64,000 bases of DNA from Chloranthus sessilifolius (taxonomy: Eukaryota; Streptophyta; Magnoliopsida; Chloranthales; Chloranthaceae): assembly GCA_021018995.1 (NCBI GenBank), contig CM037590.1:69969597-70033596 (forward strand), given 5' to 3'. The translations under genes were made by a program, and so were the position numbers. The notes under the pieces are model-generated. The model saw only the letters and a list, made by a program, of their open reading frames with translations. It was not told the DNA's origin and did no database searches. This document shows, piece by piece, positions 1-10,195 of this stretch (position 1 is the stretch's first letter; every line of letters begins with the position of its first letter).

Positions 1-607
1 ACAAGTACAAGCATAGATAAGCATCATGAAATCAAACTACTTTACCCTCTACAAGATGAATAAAGAAAAAGAAATCAAAGTAAATGATGAAACCTGATTT
101 ATTTACATAAATTCACAATCAAACTATCATATTCACTAAAACAAACCCAGATTACAAACTAAAGAATCAAACTACATCTCTCTGGCTTCATCTCATCCTA
201 ACTTGCTAAGAAATTAGCCACTCATCGAGAAGAAAATCTTAAACACAACCATGATTAACTTCTCTTTCTAATTAAAACGCTCTCAAACCTGAGCTCCTGA
301 AATCTTTCTTAATTCCACATGCATATGAATTGGAAAGTTGGCTATCAATTTATAATCCTCCAGGTTCAGTTTTGCATTGAAATTAGAAGTTTCAGAATTA
401 GAATTCAATTTGGAATGTGAAAGATCCAATTTCGAAAGTATGCAATCATCAAAACTCTTTCTAATTTTATAGTCCTCGTTTAAACAAGGTGGAGGCTCGT
501 TTAATCGACCTTCATAATTTTTTTCAAGTTTTGTATCACCAATTTTTATCTTCATTCTACATCGAAAGATTGAGACTTTATTATAAATCTCGTTTAAATG
601 ATTTGGA
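1..607. other. Flanking DNA left of element A
   Basis: AT-rich DNA with no recognisable gene. It contains dispersed copies of a CTCGTTTAAA-like word (near 477, 497 and 589). Before element A inserted it was continuous with 13203 onward, because both sides carry the same GCCTC duplication. A 128-codon minus-strand frame at 283-669 runs across the insertion boundary into the LTR and matches no family I know, so it is not called as a gene. Confidence 0.6.
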
Positions 608-612
608 GCCTC
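608..612. repeat. Left target-site duplication of element A (GCCTC)
   Basis: GCCTC directly precedes TGTAACGCC, the first bases of the 5' LTR. The same GCCTC follows the last base of the 3' LTR at 13198. A 5-bp duplication is typical of Ty3/gypsy integration. Confidence 0.9.
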
Positions 613-1208
613 TGTAACGCCTCGTGAAATCCTGACCGTGAACAGTACCTCACGGTGTGTGTACGTCAAAATGCATGCGTGGCCCGATGAATGGTCGCCG
701 AGCCTGGGGAGGTCATTAGTTGAATAAAGTAAAGAGTGTGTGTGGATTAATATATATATATATACATATATGCATATGGTTTAAGTGTGTGTGCTTAACA
801 CCGAAGCATAAAGGAGTTATAAGAGGAGAAAAGAGAAGTAAATTCTCTTAAATTTCAGTTGTTGGGGGTGATTGATGAAGAGAGAGAGAAAGGACGTGAA
901 GGAGATGAGTATTTATGAGGGTTTTATGATTTTGAGTTCTCGAGGAAATTAAAGCCACACATTGAATTTAGTGTTAGATCTCGCGAAACATGGGGGTTTT
1001 GGCTGCCAAACCCTAGCTTGGAGTGTGAAGTCTCGGATCGTTGGATCGGTCGATCCAAAAGGCATGATCTTGTAAATCGTTTGATAATTTAATTATAGAG
1101 TGTGATTGTAGTTTAAATGGGGTGAATGGAAGAATAAAAATGGAGAAAAAAGGAAAGGAGAATCGATCGGAATGGATCTTTGAGGAACATATCCTAGCCG
1201 TTGAAGGC

Positions 1209-1576
1209 TGGCGAAAACCGACTAGTCGAATTATGAATCGATCGGTCGATTTTCGCTGTGATAGCAGTCAAACATGAATTCGACCAGTCGACTTTGATTC
1301 GATCGGTCGATTCTGAGAAACCGACCGATCGAAGTAGAATTGACCAATCGATTTCCACAAAACAGGAGATAGTAATTTTATAATTTTGGGCAGTCGAACT
1401 GAAAAACTGACCGATTGATTTTGGATATCCAATTGGTCGATTTGAGGATTTGACTAGTTGGTTTAGGTGCCATGTAAAGTACAAGGTTTTTTGAGCGAAA
1501 CCAACTAGTTGAAATTTCAGTTCGACTGGTCGATTTTGGAAACCGATCGGTCGAATTGTGATTCGACCGGTCGATT
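1209..1576. repeat. Palindrome array in 5' LTR of A (CGACCGGTCG type)
   Basis: About fifteen near-palindromic 10-14 bp words of the form TCGAYYRRTCGA, irregularly spaced by roughly 10-30 bp. Examples are CGACTAGTCG, GATCGGTCGA, GACCGATCGA, CGACCAGTCG and CGACCGGTCG. Many deviations look like C-to-T or G-to-A changes at CpG, as expected of methylated DNA. Long minus-strand frames across it simply translate the repeat. Confidence 0.9.
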
Positions 1577-2100
1577 CATGATAGTTGGGTTGTCTTCCAT
1601 TTTATTGTTAAGAACTGAGGGGATATGAGTTACCTCCCTGTTTTCGCGTCGATTCTTACGTTCTGACCGTGATCACATGTGTATTAAGTGTGATTGAACC
1701 TAAGAAGGATGTGAAGCAAACTTGAGCTACGTGAGCCAAGGAATTTAGATCGAGGTGAGGAAAAGCATGTAATATGCGTAGATGAACTTAGTAGGCATGT
1801 ACGTAGTGATATATGAAGCATGTGACTTTTGAATACATTCATTGGGACACTTGTTATGTTTTCTTTGAAATATGCACGCCTTGCTATGTGTGTACGCCTT
1901 TTAAATCAGTCACATAAAATTGTGTGACAGATTTTGAGAAGCACATTGGTACTCACAGTGGTTAGTTTTGAATGTGCGCATGCGAATGTGATGTGAACCC
2001 AAATGTGGTGTGAAGACTTTTAAATTTTGGAAAAACTATTATGTTTATTGCACTTACACGGTGAATAATTATATGCATATTGTTTTAAGGTTATGTGAAT

Positions 2101-2216
2101 ACCCGACCGACGCGGCGATATAACCGCGACCGACACTGCAGGATATCCGCGACCGGTACGGAGGGATATCCGTACAACTTTTGCTCCGGTCCGGTGGGAT
2201 ATCCGATCTTTGGGTT
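2101..2216. repeat. GATATCC/ACCGGT short repeat array in 5' LTR of A
   Basis: About four imperfect units of roughly 25-30 bp built on GACCGGTACGG followed by GGGATATCCG. A homologous array lies at 12230-12332 in the 3' LTR, and another on the minus strand at 28158-28273 in LTR B. It is therefore an LTR module older than the divergence of A and B. Confidence 0.75.
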
Positions 2217-2599
2217 CCAACAGTGGAACCATTTTGTTCGAAGAGTCCCTCCGTTTTGAGGACTTGTAACTTCGATAAAAAGGGTTCAATTGAACGACGA
2301 TGGTGGGTATTCCATTGGGGCTCGATGCTATACTGCTCGGGGATTATTTAAGTGAATTGTTTAAGTGGGTGTGTTGAGTAAAAGAGTTATTTTAAATAGT
2401 GATAAGAAAGTTTCTGAATTTGCTCCCTTTATTCATTTTTGACAAATTACTTTTGGTTTGTGAATTTATATGTTTTCGTTTCAATCAGTTACTCACTGTG
2501 AATTGTCATGAAAGACATGTTTATAAAGAACTATGCATATTAGATTTTGCTATCCTCATTGAGCTAGGATGTAGCTCATTCTTTCGACTATATGTCACA

Positions 2600-2698
2600 G
2601 GTGTAGGTGAAAACTCGATAGCCGACGATCGAGATAGACTAGATACAGACTACGTCCCTGATGAGGAGAATGAGCCCCCTCCAGAGGACTTCTTTTAG
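2600..2698 (+). other. Acidic short reading frame (possible terminal exon) in 5' LTR of A
   Basis: Reads 32 codons to a TAG, starting at the G of a TATATGTCACAG acceptor-like site. The peptide is acidic, ends DYVPDEE..PPPEDFF, and carries no membrane or known domain signature. The frame stays open upstream to 2399, but only the part after the AG is conserved in the LTRs at 27695-27793, 34531-34632 and 43837-43932, and mostly by synonymous-type changes. It could be a spliced exon or an upstream ORF in the element's leader. The function is unknown. Confidence 0.55.
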
Positions 2699-2797
2699 GA
2701 GAATTCTAGCGTGATTCAGATATTATTCTTGGGCTTGGTATGTCAAGCCTTTATGTTGAAAGATAATGTAATATATGTACAAATAATTTTTTTTTGC

Positions 2798-2846
2798 GAA
2801 CCATCATGGGTGATTAGAAGAAATCACTGATGGTTTGGTTCGGTTC
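2798..2846 (+). other. Conserved LTR hairpin, 5' LTR of A
   Basis: GAACCATC is followed by GGTGATT, a short loop, AATCACT and GATGGTT, forming a stem about 100 bp after the acidic frame's stop. Hairpins at the same relative position occur in the other three related LTRs with different stem sequence. It could be an RNA element near the R or polyadenylation region. Confidence 0.6.
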
Positions 2847-3073
2847 TCGTTCCATTCAGGTGCATGCAAGTTAGAACCATCTTTTGGGTTTTTGATAGTA
2901 AGTATTAAAATGGTTGAAGAGACATATTTTATGATCTCTTTATATTGTAATCGTGTACTTCCTTTGCTGTGTGTGTGTTACTACTATGGTTTTCGCTGAT
3001 GCGTTAGGGCACGGTCTCGTAGATCGTGCCGATGGCTTAGGTTTCGAGACTTCGAAATTTGGGCTGTCACAAT

Positions 3074-3085
3074 TGGTATCAGTGC
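3074..3085 (+). other. Primer-binding site of A (tRNA-Met type)
   Basis: TGGTATCAGTGC starts 3 bp after the LTR end. It differs by one base from the plant initiator-methionine tRNA primer site TGGTATCAGAGC. Confidence 0.88.
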
Positions 3086-3196
3086 TTTAAAGCTTTAGAA
3101 AATTCTGACAAGTCTTAGATCGGATTAGAAGCCTAAGATTTGTTAGGATACAGGGACTTTCTGTTGATAGAACCTTTGTTTCATTGTAATAGTGGG

Positions 3197-4572
3197 ATGA
3201 AATCTAGAGGTTGAGGACGCCCTAGAGGCGGCATAGATGATATCAGAGGAACCTAAGCAGTATAGATGATATCCCTGCGGGTACTAGTCGAGAGCAGAGG
3301 CATCCTCTTGAAGAAATGGGACAGAGAGATGAAGCCACTAATAGATTGGCTCAGGCCATGGAGGTTGTGGCCGCTGCAATGGCCCAGCAAACCCAATAGA
3401 CAGCTATGTTGGCAGAGCAGACGGCAATGTTGGCCGCCAACAACACGAGTCATTAACAGCCACCACCACCTCCTCCAGTGCTATTGCCTCCTCATTTGTA
3501 GTTTTCAGGAGATTAAGACCTCCTAATTTTTATGGGCAAACGGATCCGTTAGAAGCGGAGAAGTGGTTAAACCAGATAGAGAAACTCTTATAGCGATTGC
3601 AGGCCAGTGAAGATGAGAAGGTCGGTTGGGCGTCGTTCCAACTAGAGGGTGATGCTGACCGATGGTGGAAGTCGGTATTGGAAAAGAGGGAGATTGAAAA
3701 CCCTCAGGGAGTATGGACTTGGGCGGAGTTCGTTTTAGTGTTCAATAAAGAAAACTTCCTTAAGCAGGTAAGGAATCAGTTAAGAAGGGATTTTTCAAAG
3801 TTGGAGCAGGGAAGTATGACTGTACGAGAGTACGGTAACGAGTTCATAAGGTTGTCAAGGTTTACTCCGGAGTTAGTGGCCATCGAAGAGATGAAGGCCA
3901 GTAAGTTTGAGGAAGGCCTAAGGCCAGTAACACCGAAGAATCTCTGTGTTTGAATTGGAGACTTATGCTGAGGTGATAGGTAAAGCCATTGTCGTAGAGA
4001 GAGACATAGAAAACATGTATAAACGATGAGATCAACAACATAAGAACAAGGCTACTCAAGGGGCAGTGAGCGACTACGACTCGGGGAATAAAAAGCTGAG
4101 GTTTACAGTACCAGCTCCAGTAGCGAGGCAACCGGTCTATACAAGTTATACCAGACCATTCGCACATGCACACATCAGACCTATCCGCATCGAAGGTCCG
4201 GCACAGCCTCAGATTTCAGGAGCGTCCGTTAATCAGGGACTTACGCGAACGACATCTTCAACACCCCAAGTCACGTGTGCCCGTTGTGGCAAATCACATA
4301 AGACATTGGAATGCAAACGGGGCACCGGGGGCTACTTCAAATGCAGAAAGATGGGTCATTGTATCATAGATTGCCCAGAAATGGCAAAGGAGGGAATGGC
4401 TTCAACTCCGATTGGTCGTCAAGGGACGACGGTTTCTGCTCCAACGACCAGACCAATACCACCGAGGAAGCCAACTATTCAAGATCGAGCATATGCAGTG
4501 ACTGCCAAGGATGCTCAGAACGTGAATGACATTATTCAAGGTAGACTCTTATTTTCAAAAATTGCTTTGTAG
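3197..4572 (+). pseudogene. gag of element A, decayed
   Basis: Structural protein gene of the retrotransposon. The N-terminal part (3197-3590) has several stops and at least one frameshift but keeps a glutamine/alanine-rich coiled region and a proline run. The capsid-like retrotransposon gag domain is at 3597-3953, with WASFQLEGDADRWW and EFVRL-type motifs. The nucleocapsid part (4066-4572) has a CX2C (CARC), then a zinc knuckle FKCRKMGHCIIDC whose first cysteine is replaced by tyrosine. The frame ends at TAG 4570-4572, which lies inside the intron-like segment 4541-4660. Gag would package the RNA in cytoplasmic virus-like particles; this copy cannot make a full protein. Confidence 0.85.
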
Positions 4573-4660
4573 AAGCTTTAGAATTTTAGATAGAGAAGGT
4601 GCATCTATCTATGGAATAGTTCACCTAGTTTTAATTGGCTAACATGCATATACTCTATAG
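4541..4660 (+). other. Intron-like segment between gag and protease of A
   Basis: A 120-bp AT-rich segment that starts CAAG|GTAGAC and ends CTCTATAG|GTAC. It holds the gag stop codon at 4570. Removing it would join gag to protease in one frame at a Q-G codon pair. The same segment, 148 bp with ends CAAG|GCATAA and ACGTAG|GTAC, sits at the identical protein position in element D (40623-40770). The two share an internal AGAAGGTGCAT block but are otherwise diverged. Regulated splicing of this kind would parallel the Ogre elements, whose intron lies between protease and RT instead. Confidence 0.6.
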
Positions 4661-7600
4661 GTACATTGCAAATATTTGGGAAGGAAAGTTATGTAGCATA
4701 TGAAGCGACAGTGTTGATAGACCCAGGGTCTACCCACACTTTTGTTATGCCTCGGTTTGCCAAGAAGATGAAGGTCACTCCTGAGACAATGGAATTTATC
4801 TTAGCAGTGTCCATTCCAACTGGAGAATTAGTGGATATAGACTTGGTCTATAAGACAGTAAGGATCGCCATCATGGATGGAGGCGTCTATGAATTGGCAG
4901 CATATTTAATCTTGTTGGAGATGCAAGGATTCGATGTAATCCTTGGCATGGGCTGGCTGTCAACTCATCATGCTACGGTTGATTGTCGAAACAAGGTGGT
5001 TGTATTCAGACCGAACATGAGGAGATCGTTCTGTTTTAGGGGGATAAGGTCGAAGTTCCTGCCATTGGTGTTTGCGGTTAGAGCTGAACGCATGATCAAG
5101 AATGGGTGCAATGGTTACTTGGCGTTCTTGAAGGACGATAAGGAAAGGAAGAACATCTCCGAGATTTCAGTGGTACGTGAATTTAAATATGTCTTTCCAG
5201 AAGAATTACCAGGATTACCTCCTGAGAGAGAAGTGGAGTTCACTATCGACTTGACACCTAGAACGAAGCGTGTTTCTAAAGCACCACACCGAATGACTCC
5301 TGCTGAGTTGAAGGAACTGAAAGAGCCATTGCAAGAATTATTGGATAGGAGATTTGTGAGACCTAGTGTGTCTCATTGGGGAGCACCGATTTTATTTGTA
5401 AAGAAGAAGGATGGGCCGATGAGGCTATGCATCGACTATCGTCAGTTAAACAAACTCACTATAAAAAATAGATACCTTTTGCCTAGGATTGATGACTTAA
5501 TTGATCAGCTGCAAGGAGCGCGATACTTTTTTTAAGATCGATATGAGGTCCGGGTATCATCAGTTGAGGGTCAAGGCAGAGGATATCCAGAAGACGACAT
5601 TTAGAATGTGGTACCGACACTACGAGTTCTTAGTTATGCCGTTTGGTTTGACAAATGCCCCGGCGCCATTTATGGATTTGATGAATTGGGTCTTTAAACC
5701 ACACTTAGATACGTGCGTCGTGGTGTTTGTTGATGATATATTGATATACTCCAAGACAAAGAAGGAGCATGAGGAGCACTTGAGAATCGCACTATAGACG
5801 TTGCGAGAACACTAGTTATATGCCAAGCTCAGCAAGTGCGAATTTTGGTTAGAAAAAGTCAGTTTTTTAGGACGCATCATAACAAAGGAAGGGTCCTAGT
5901 AGATCTGGCTAAGATCGAGGCCGTGGTGAAATGGGAACAGCCAAAGACAGTGACGGATGTGCGTAGTTTCCTTGGTCTTGCTGGTTACTACAGGTGCTTT
6001 GTAGAAGTATTCTAAAAAATATTAGGGCCACTTACGAGACTCACCCGAAAGGATGTAAGATTTGAATAGGTTGAAGCATGCAAAAAGAGCTTTCAAGAGC
6101 TCAAGAAAAGGCTCACTTCAGGTCCAGTGCTTGCGATTCCTTCAGGTAGCGGAGGGTTCGCAATATATAGCGATGCATCACACAATGGTCTAGGCTGTGT
6201 ACTCAATCAGAACAAAAAGGTTATCGCTTACAGGTCAAGGCAGTTGAAAGATAATGAGAAGAATTACCCGACCCATGACCTGGAATTAGCAGTGATTATT
6301 TTCGCGCTAAAGATTTGGAGACACTACTTGTACGGTGAAACTTTTGAGATATTCACCGACCATAAAATCCTTAAGTACCTATTTACTCAAAATGAATTGA
6401 ACATGAGGCAACACAGATGGATGGAGTTTCTCAAAGATTATGATTGTTCCATACAGTACCACCCTGGTAAGGCTAATGTGGTAGTAGACACTTTGAGTCG
6501 TAAGAGTGCGGCTCAGTTAACTAGCCTTATTATGGGGATGCACCGCTGGAAGTTATTGGAGGACCTAGCCTTATATGATGCAAAGTTTGAAGTGCAAGCG
6601 TCAGGGGCCTTTTTGGCTAATATCACAGTACGACCGACTCTTTTTGAACACATTTACGAGCTACAGATGAACGATCTGGAGTTGGTCAAGATTAGGCAGG
6701 GCCTGATTGAGGGCACAAGACCGGATTTCTCGATTAAGGACGATGGGTCCTTGCTATTCAGGGGATGACTGTGCATTCCAGTTGATGCCGAATTGCGGCG
6801 AACTATATTAGATGAAGCTCATAAATTGGTATATGCTATACACCCTGGTAGCACGAAGATGTATCAAGACTTGAGAAAGAGTTATTGGTGGAGAGGTTTA
6901 AAGAAAGTCGTCGCCAAATATGTATCAAGGAGGCTGACGTGCCAACAAGTGAAGATAGATCATAGACACCCTGCTGGATTGCTACAACCTCTGCTAGTGC
7001 CGGAGTGGAAGTGGGAGTCAATTTTGATGGACTTCATATTGGGATTACCCTGATTGCAAGGCGACACAACGCCATTTGGGTCATCGTTGATAGGCTGACG
7101 AAGTCAACCCACTTTCTACCTTATAATACTACGTATACGGCTGGACGACTAGCAGAGTTATACATGAAAGAGATTGCACGACTGCACGACATCCCATTTA
7201 GTATAATATCAGATCGTGACCCTCTCTACACTTCAAAATTTTGGCAAAAGTTTCAAGAAGGGATGGGTACGCGATTAGAATTCAGCTCGGTGTTCCACCC
7301 ACAAATGGACGGACAAACAGAACAGGTGAATCAAGTGAAAGAAGACATGCTCAGAGCTTGTATGCTCATTTTTCAAGGATCATGGGATCAACACCTACCC
7401 TTGGTTGAGTTTGCATACAATAATAGTTTTCAAGCGAGTATCGGTATGACACCGTATGAGGCGCTTTATGGACGGCGATGTCGATCGCCAATCAACTGGG
7501 AAGAGACCTACGATAAGTTTGTATTAGGTCCGGAGGTGCTCGAAGACAATGCTGATATCCTTCGTATGATTAGAGACATGATCAGATCAGCTCAGAGCAG

Positions 7601-8072
7601 GCAGAAGAGTTATGCCGACCTAAAAAGGACAAGTGTTGATTTCTGAGTCGGTGATCACGTGTTTGTCAAGATATCACCCATGAAGGGTGTTATGCGATTT
7701 GGGAAGAGGGGCAAGCTAAGCCCTAGGTATTTTAGACCCTTCGAAGTGTTGGGAAGAGTGGGCGAAGTTTCCTATAGAATTGGACTTCCTCCTCTGTTTG
7801 ATAGAGTACATAATGTATTCCACGTATCCATGCTTCGCAAATACGTTCGAGATCCTACGCATATCTTGGTGGACCAATTGATCGAGATGTACGGGGACAT
7901 GATGATGATAGAGGAGCCGGTACAAATTCTTGACATAAAGGAGCAAGTCTTACGTAATAAAACTATCCCTTTAGTGCTCGTTAAATGGGGACACCATCCT
8001 CCAGAAGAGGCGACTTGGGAGCGTGAAGAGGAAGTTAGAGCTCAGTATCATCGGTTGTTTCAAGAGACCTGA
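4661..8072 (+). pseudogene. pol of element A (protease, RT, RNase H, integrase, chromodomain), decayed
   Basis: Replication polyprotein of a chromovirus. Protease: [10 protein letters not shown] near 4714-4743. RT: conserved [10 protein letters not shown] near 5428 and FVDDILIYS near 5726. The frame breaks near 5533, has stops at 5795 and further breaks near 5880-6130. RNase H: 6127-6520, with YSDAS and the TDHK motif. Integrase: H2C2 zinc finger near 6838-6960 (first paired cysteine now R), core aspartates in MDFILGLP and SDRDPLYT, and the glutamate in the EQVNQVKEDM stretch. The tail has a GPY/F-like segment at 7690-7790 and a chromodomain ending WGHHPPEEATWERE (7984-8030). At least six disabling changes. 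Chromodomains of this type direct insertion to heterochromatin. Confidence 0.92.
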
Positions 8073-8286
8073 GAGAGAGCCTCATTAATGTAATGAATTT
8101 ACACTCGTAAATGTGAAGAGTATATGATAAAATTGTAAGCAACTGTGTAATCAACATCATTAGTGCTATAGAAAGGATGTTTAGTGCAAAATGTGCCTAA
8201 TGTATGGTATAGATGCTTAAAAGGGAAATTTTTTAAGATTTTAGGAGTTAGCAAGCAAAAACACAAATTTTAGTTTGCTGTCATAA
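8073..8286 (+). other. Spacer between pol and the palindrome array of A
   Basis: Low-complexity AT-rich DNA after the pol stop. No gene, repeat unit or clear signal. Confidence 0.6.
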
Positions 8287-8536
8287 ATCGACCGGTCGAA
8301 ATGTAAATCGACTGGTCAAATTTTGAAATTGATCGATCGAACGTGGAATCGACTGGTCGATTTTCACAAACAGAACAACTTTAAGGCTATATAAAAATTG
8401 ATCGGTCAAAAAATTAAACCAACCAGTCGATTTACCAATTTTGACCGGTCGATTTGTAAATCGACCAATCGAAATCGTGACTTAGGTTTCAAGTGGGGAA
8501 ACCGACCGATCAATTTTCAAAATTCGACCGGTCGAT
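8287..8536. repeat. Internal palindrome array of A, upstream of the accessory gene
   Basis: About ten copies of the same TCGAYYRRTCGA words as in A's LTRs, for example CGACCGGTCG at 8289 and 8525. They surround a TATA-like sequence at 8388. The LTR and internal arrays share the motif but not the spacing or flanks, so the internal array is not a copied piece of LTR. Confidence 0.88.
8388..8397 (+). promoter_or_regulatory. TATA-like box before the accessory gene of A
   Basis: CTATATAAAA lies inside the palindrome array, about 400 bp before the accessory ATG. The following 8560-8790 leader has several AGGGTTT/AAACCCTAG telo-box-like words, as in plant 5' UTRs. A separate promoter is inferred, not shown. 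Confidence 0.45.
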
Positions 8537-8790
8537 GTTGTTCAGACGACTTTAAGTAGGGTTTTTCTTGTCCATTCTATCATTTCAAATTTAGGGTTTT
8601 TCGTTGGGGGCTCTGCTAGGGTTTGAGAGGAAAAAAGAAGGGTTTGGAGGTCGACTTCGTTTGGATTCTTCGCCGATTTGGATCCAAATCTGATAAAAAA
8701 GGTAAACCCTAGTTCCTTGAACCTTTGATTTTGGATTTTCCCCTTCTTTTGGATCCCTAGTTGTCATTTTTCTGTGCCTAAACCCTAGCC

Positions 8791-10195
8791 ATGCCTCCTA
8801 AAACAAGACAGTCTTCGAAGCCTTCAGCTTCGAAGCTACCGGACCGACGCCTTGTGCGTCGGCACTGCCACCACCCACGCAACACAAATGCCGGCACCAT
8901 GCACAGCCCCATAGCTTGTGACGCTTTCGAGCGAACCTTTACCACCACCGCCACGACCTTTAGATCAGCCCAATGAGTGGTGGGCGGGGAAGAAGATTGA
9001 GATTGAATACACAATTGATCTGACCCTATTTGAGGACGCGAATGTACAAGGAGAAACTCTGTGGGCTCGAAACTATCTTGAGAAGGCCGGTTTAATCAAC
9101 ATTTTGGAGCCATTACATGGCTATTATTACCCGAGGCTCGTACGCCTCTTTTATCAAAATCTTAAATCGACTAGTACAACTTCCGCGATTGAAACTACAG
9201 TTGATGGATGCAATTATCGATTCACTTGGGATCATGCGTCTAAAGCCCTAGAGTGCTATGACGAATATTTCGACGACATTGATCTATTACCCCCTTTTGC
9301 AACGGACATCCAGTATAAGAAAATTTGGAATGAAATGACCCAGGGACGACACGGTTCCGGCTATTCCATTCGAAGAGTGGATTTGCCTCCCTACTTGTGG
9401 ATGTTGGGTACCATCATCAAATGCAACCTCTACCCTATTTGACACAACATAGAAAGAGTGGAAGAGGTGCAACGAGCATTGTATGCAGCATTTAGGGGTC
9501 GTTGGTTCAATGCACCCAAGATGGTGTTTGAGGGTATGATTCATATACACGGGAAACTGATGAAGGGTGGGGCAAAAAAAAAGGATTGTCTTCTGTATGC
9601 CTATTGTATCTCCTTAATGTTTGAGGAGTACGCGGATACGGGACCATATCAAATATCTCCCGACGAGCCGCGATTGAATGACCGGGTGGAGTTGTTTACC
9701 TTCGTGGATTGGAACCGAACTTATAATCAGTTGAAAAAAGTCCTACCTCTCGAGGGGGCGTAAGCACCACCTCCTCCACCCGAGCCTGAGCAAGAACCAG
9801 GAGAACGAATTCCACCTCCACAGCAACATGTGCCCATAGCACCTGAACCACCAATGCAGCAACAGACCCGTTATTCGATGCCTCCTTCATCACAGCCGGA
9901 CTCCGACATTTTGTGTGATATCCTAGCTCGGATGACCCAAGTCGAAGAGAGAAACCGATTACTACATCGTCGCACGGATCATCATGAGGGTATCTTCGCC
10001 CAATGGATGCAGTATGCGTACCCCGCTGACTATTTGACGCGCCTCGCAGACACTTGTGTCACTGTACCTGACCCGTGGTACTACCCCGCTGGTGCATCTA
10101 CTTCAGGCGGTGTCCCCGGCGATGATAGAGAGGACGTCGCGCCTACGGACGAGGCAGGACCTTCCGGAGTGCCGCCGGGAGATGCGGATGCTTGA
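8791..10195 (+). pseudogene. Accessory gene of element A (putative plant transposon protein type), nearly intact
   Basis: About 465 codons between pol and the 3' LTR, same strand. The ATG follows an AAACCCTAGCC leader and begins MPPKTRQSS. One frameshift lies between about 8860 and 8918; thereafter a single frame runs to 10195, interrupted only by stops at 9440 and 9762. The core (8970-9760) has WWAGKKIE, an HGYYYPRLVRLFYQNL motif, DLPPYLWMLGTI and RWFNAPKMVFEGM. It is followed by a proline/glutamine-rich linker and a coiled segment (LARMTQVEERNRLLHRR). The core resembles the plant domain family named putative plant transposon protein, whose biochemical role is unknown. The gene at 30218-31505 is a homologue in the same place. 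It is distinct from gag-pol and may act in trans or in host interaction. Confidence 0.72.

Larger units (their letters stand above)
613..3071 (+). repeat. 5' LTR of element A
   Basis: Starts TGTAACGCC and ends GGGCTGTCACA (2459 bp). It contains a TATA-rich run near 750, a palindrome array (1209-1576), a GATATCC/ACCGGT array (2101-2216), a conserved block with GAACGACGATGGTGGG near 2293, an acidic short reading frame ending at 2698, and a hairpin near 2798. The same modules occur in the same order in the LTRs at 27310-29642, 34095-36760 and 42025-44276, though those LTRs are otherwise strongly diverged. Confidence 0.93.

Noticed and set aside
283-669. 128-codon minus-strand frame at the left edge
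   Set aside because: It starts inside the LTR and crosses the insertion point into flanking DNA, so it cannot be an ancestral gene; no recognisable motif.
1194-1484. Minus-strand frame of 96 codons in the 5' LTR of A (and its partner 11349-11633)
   Set aside because: It is only the translation of the palindrome array; the repeated SxDRSTDR-like text follows the DNA repeat and is not a protein family.
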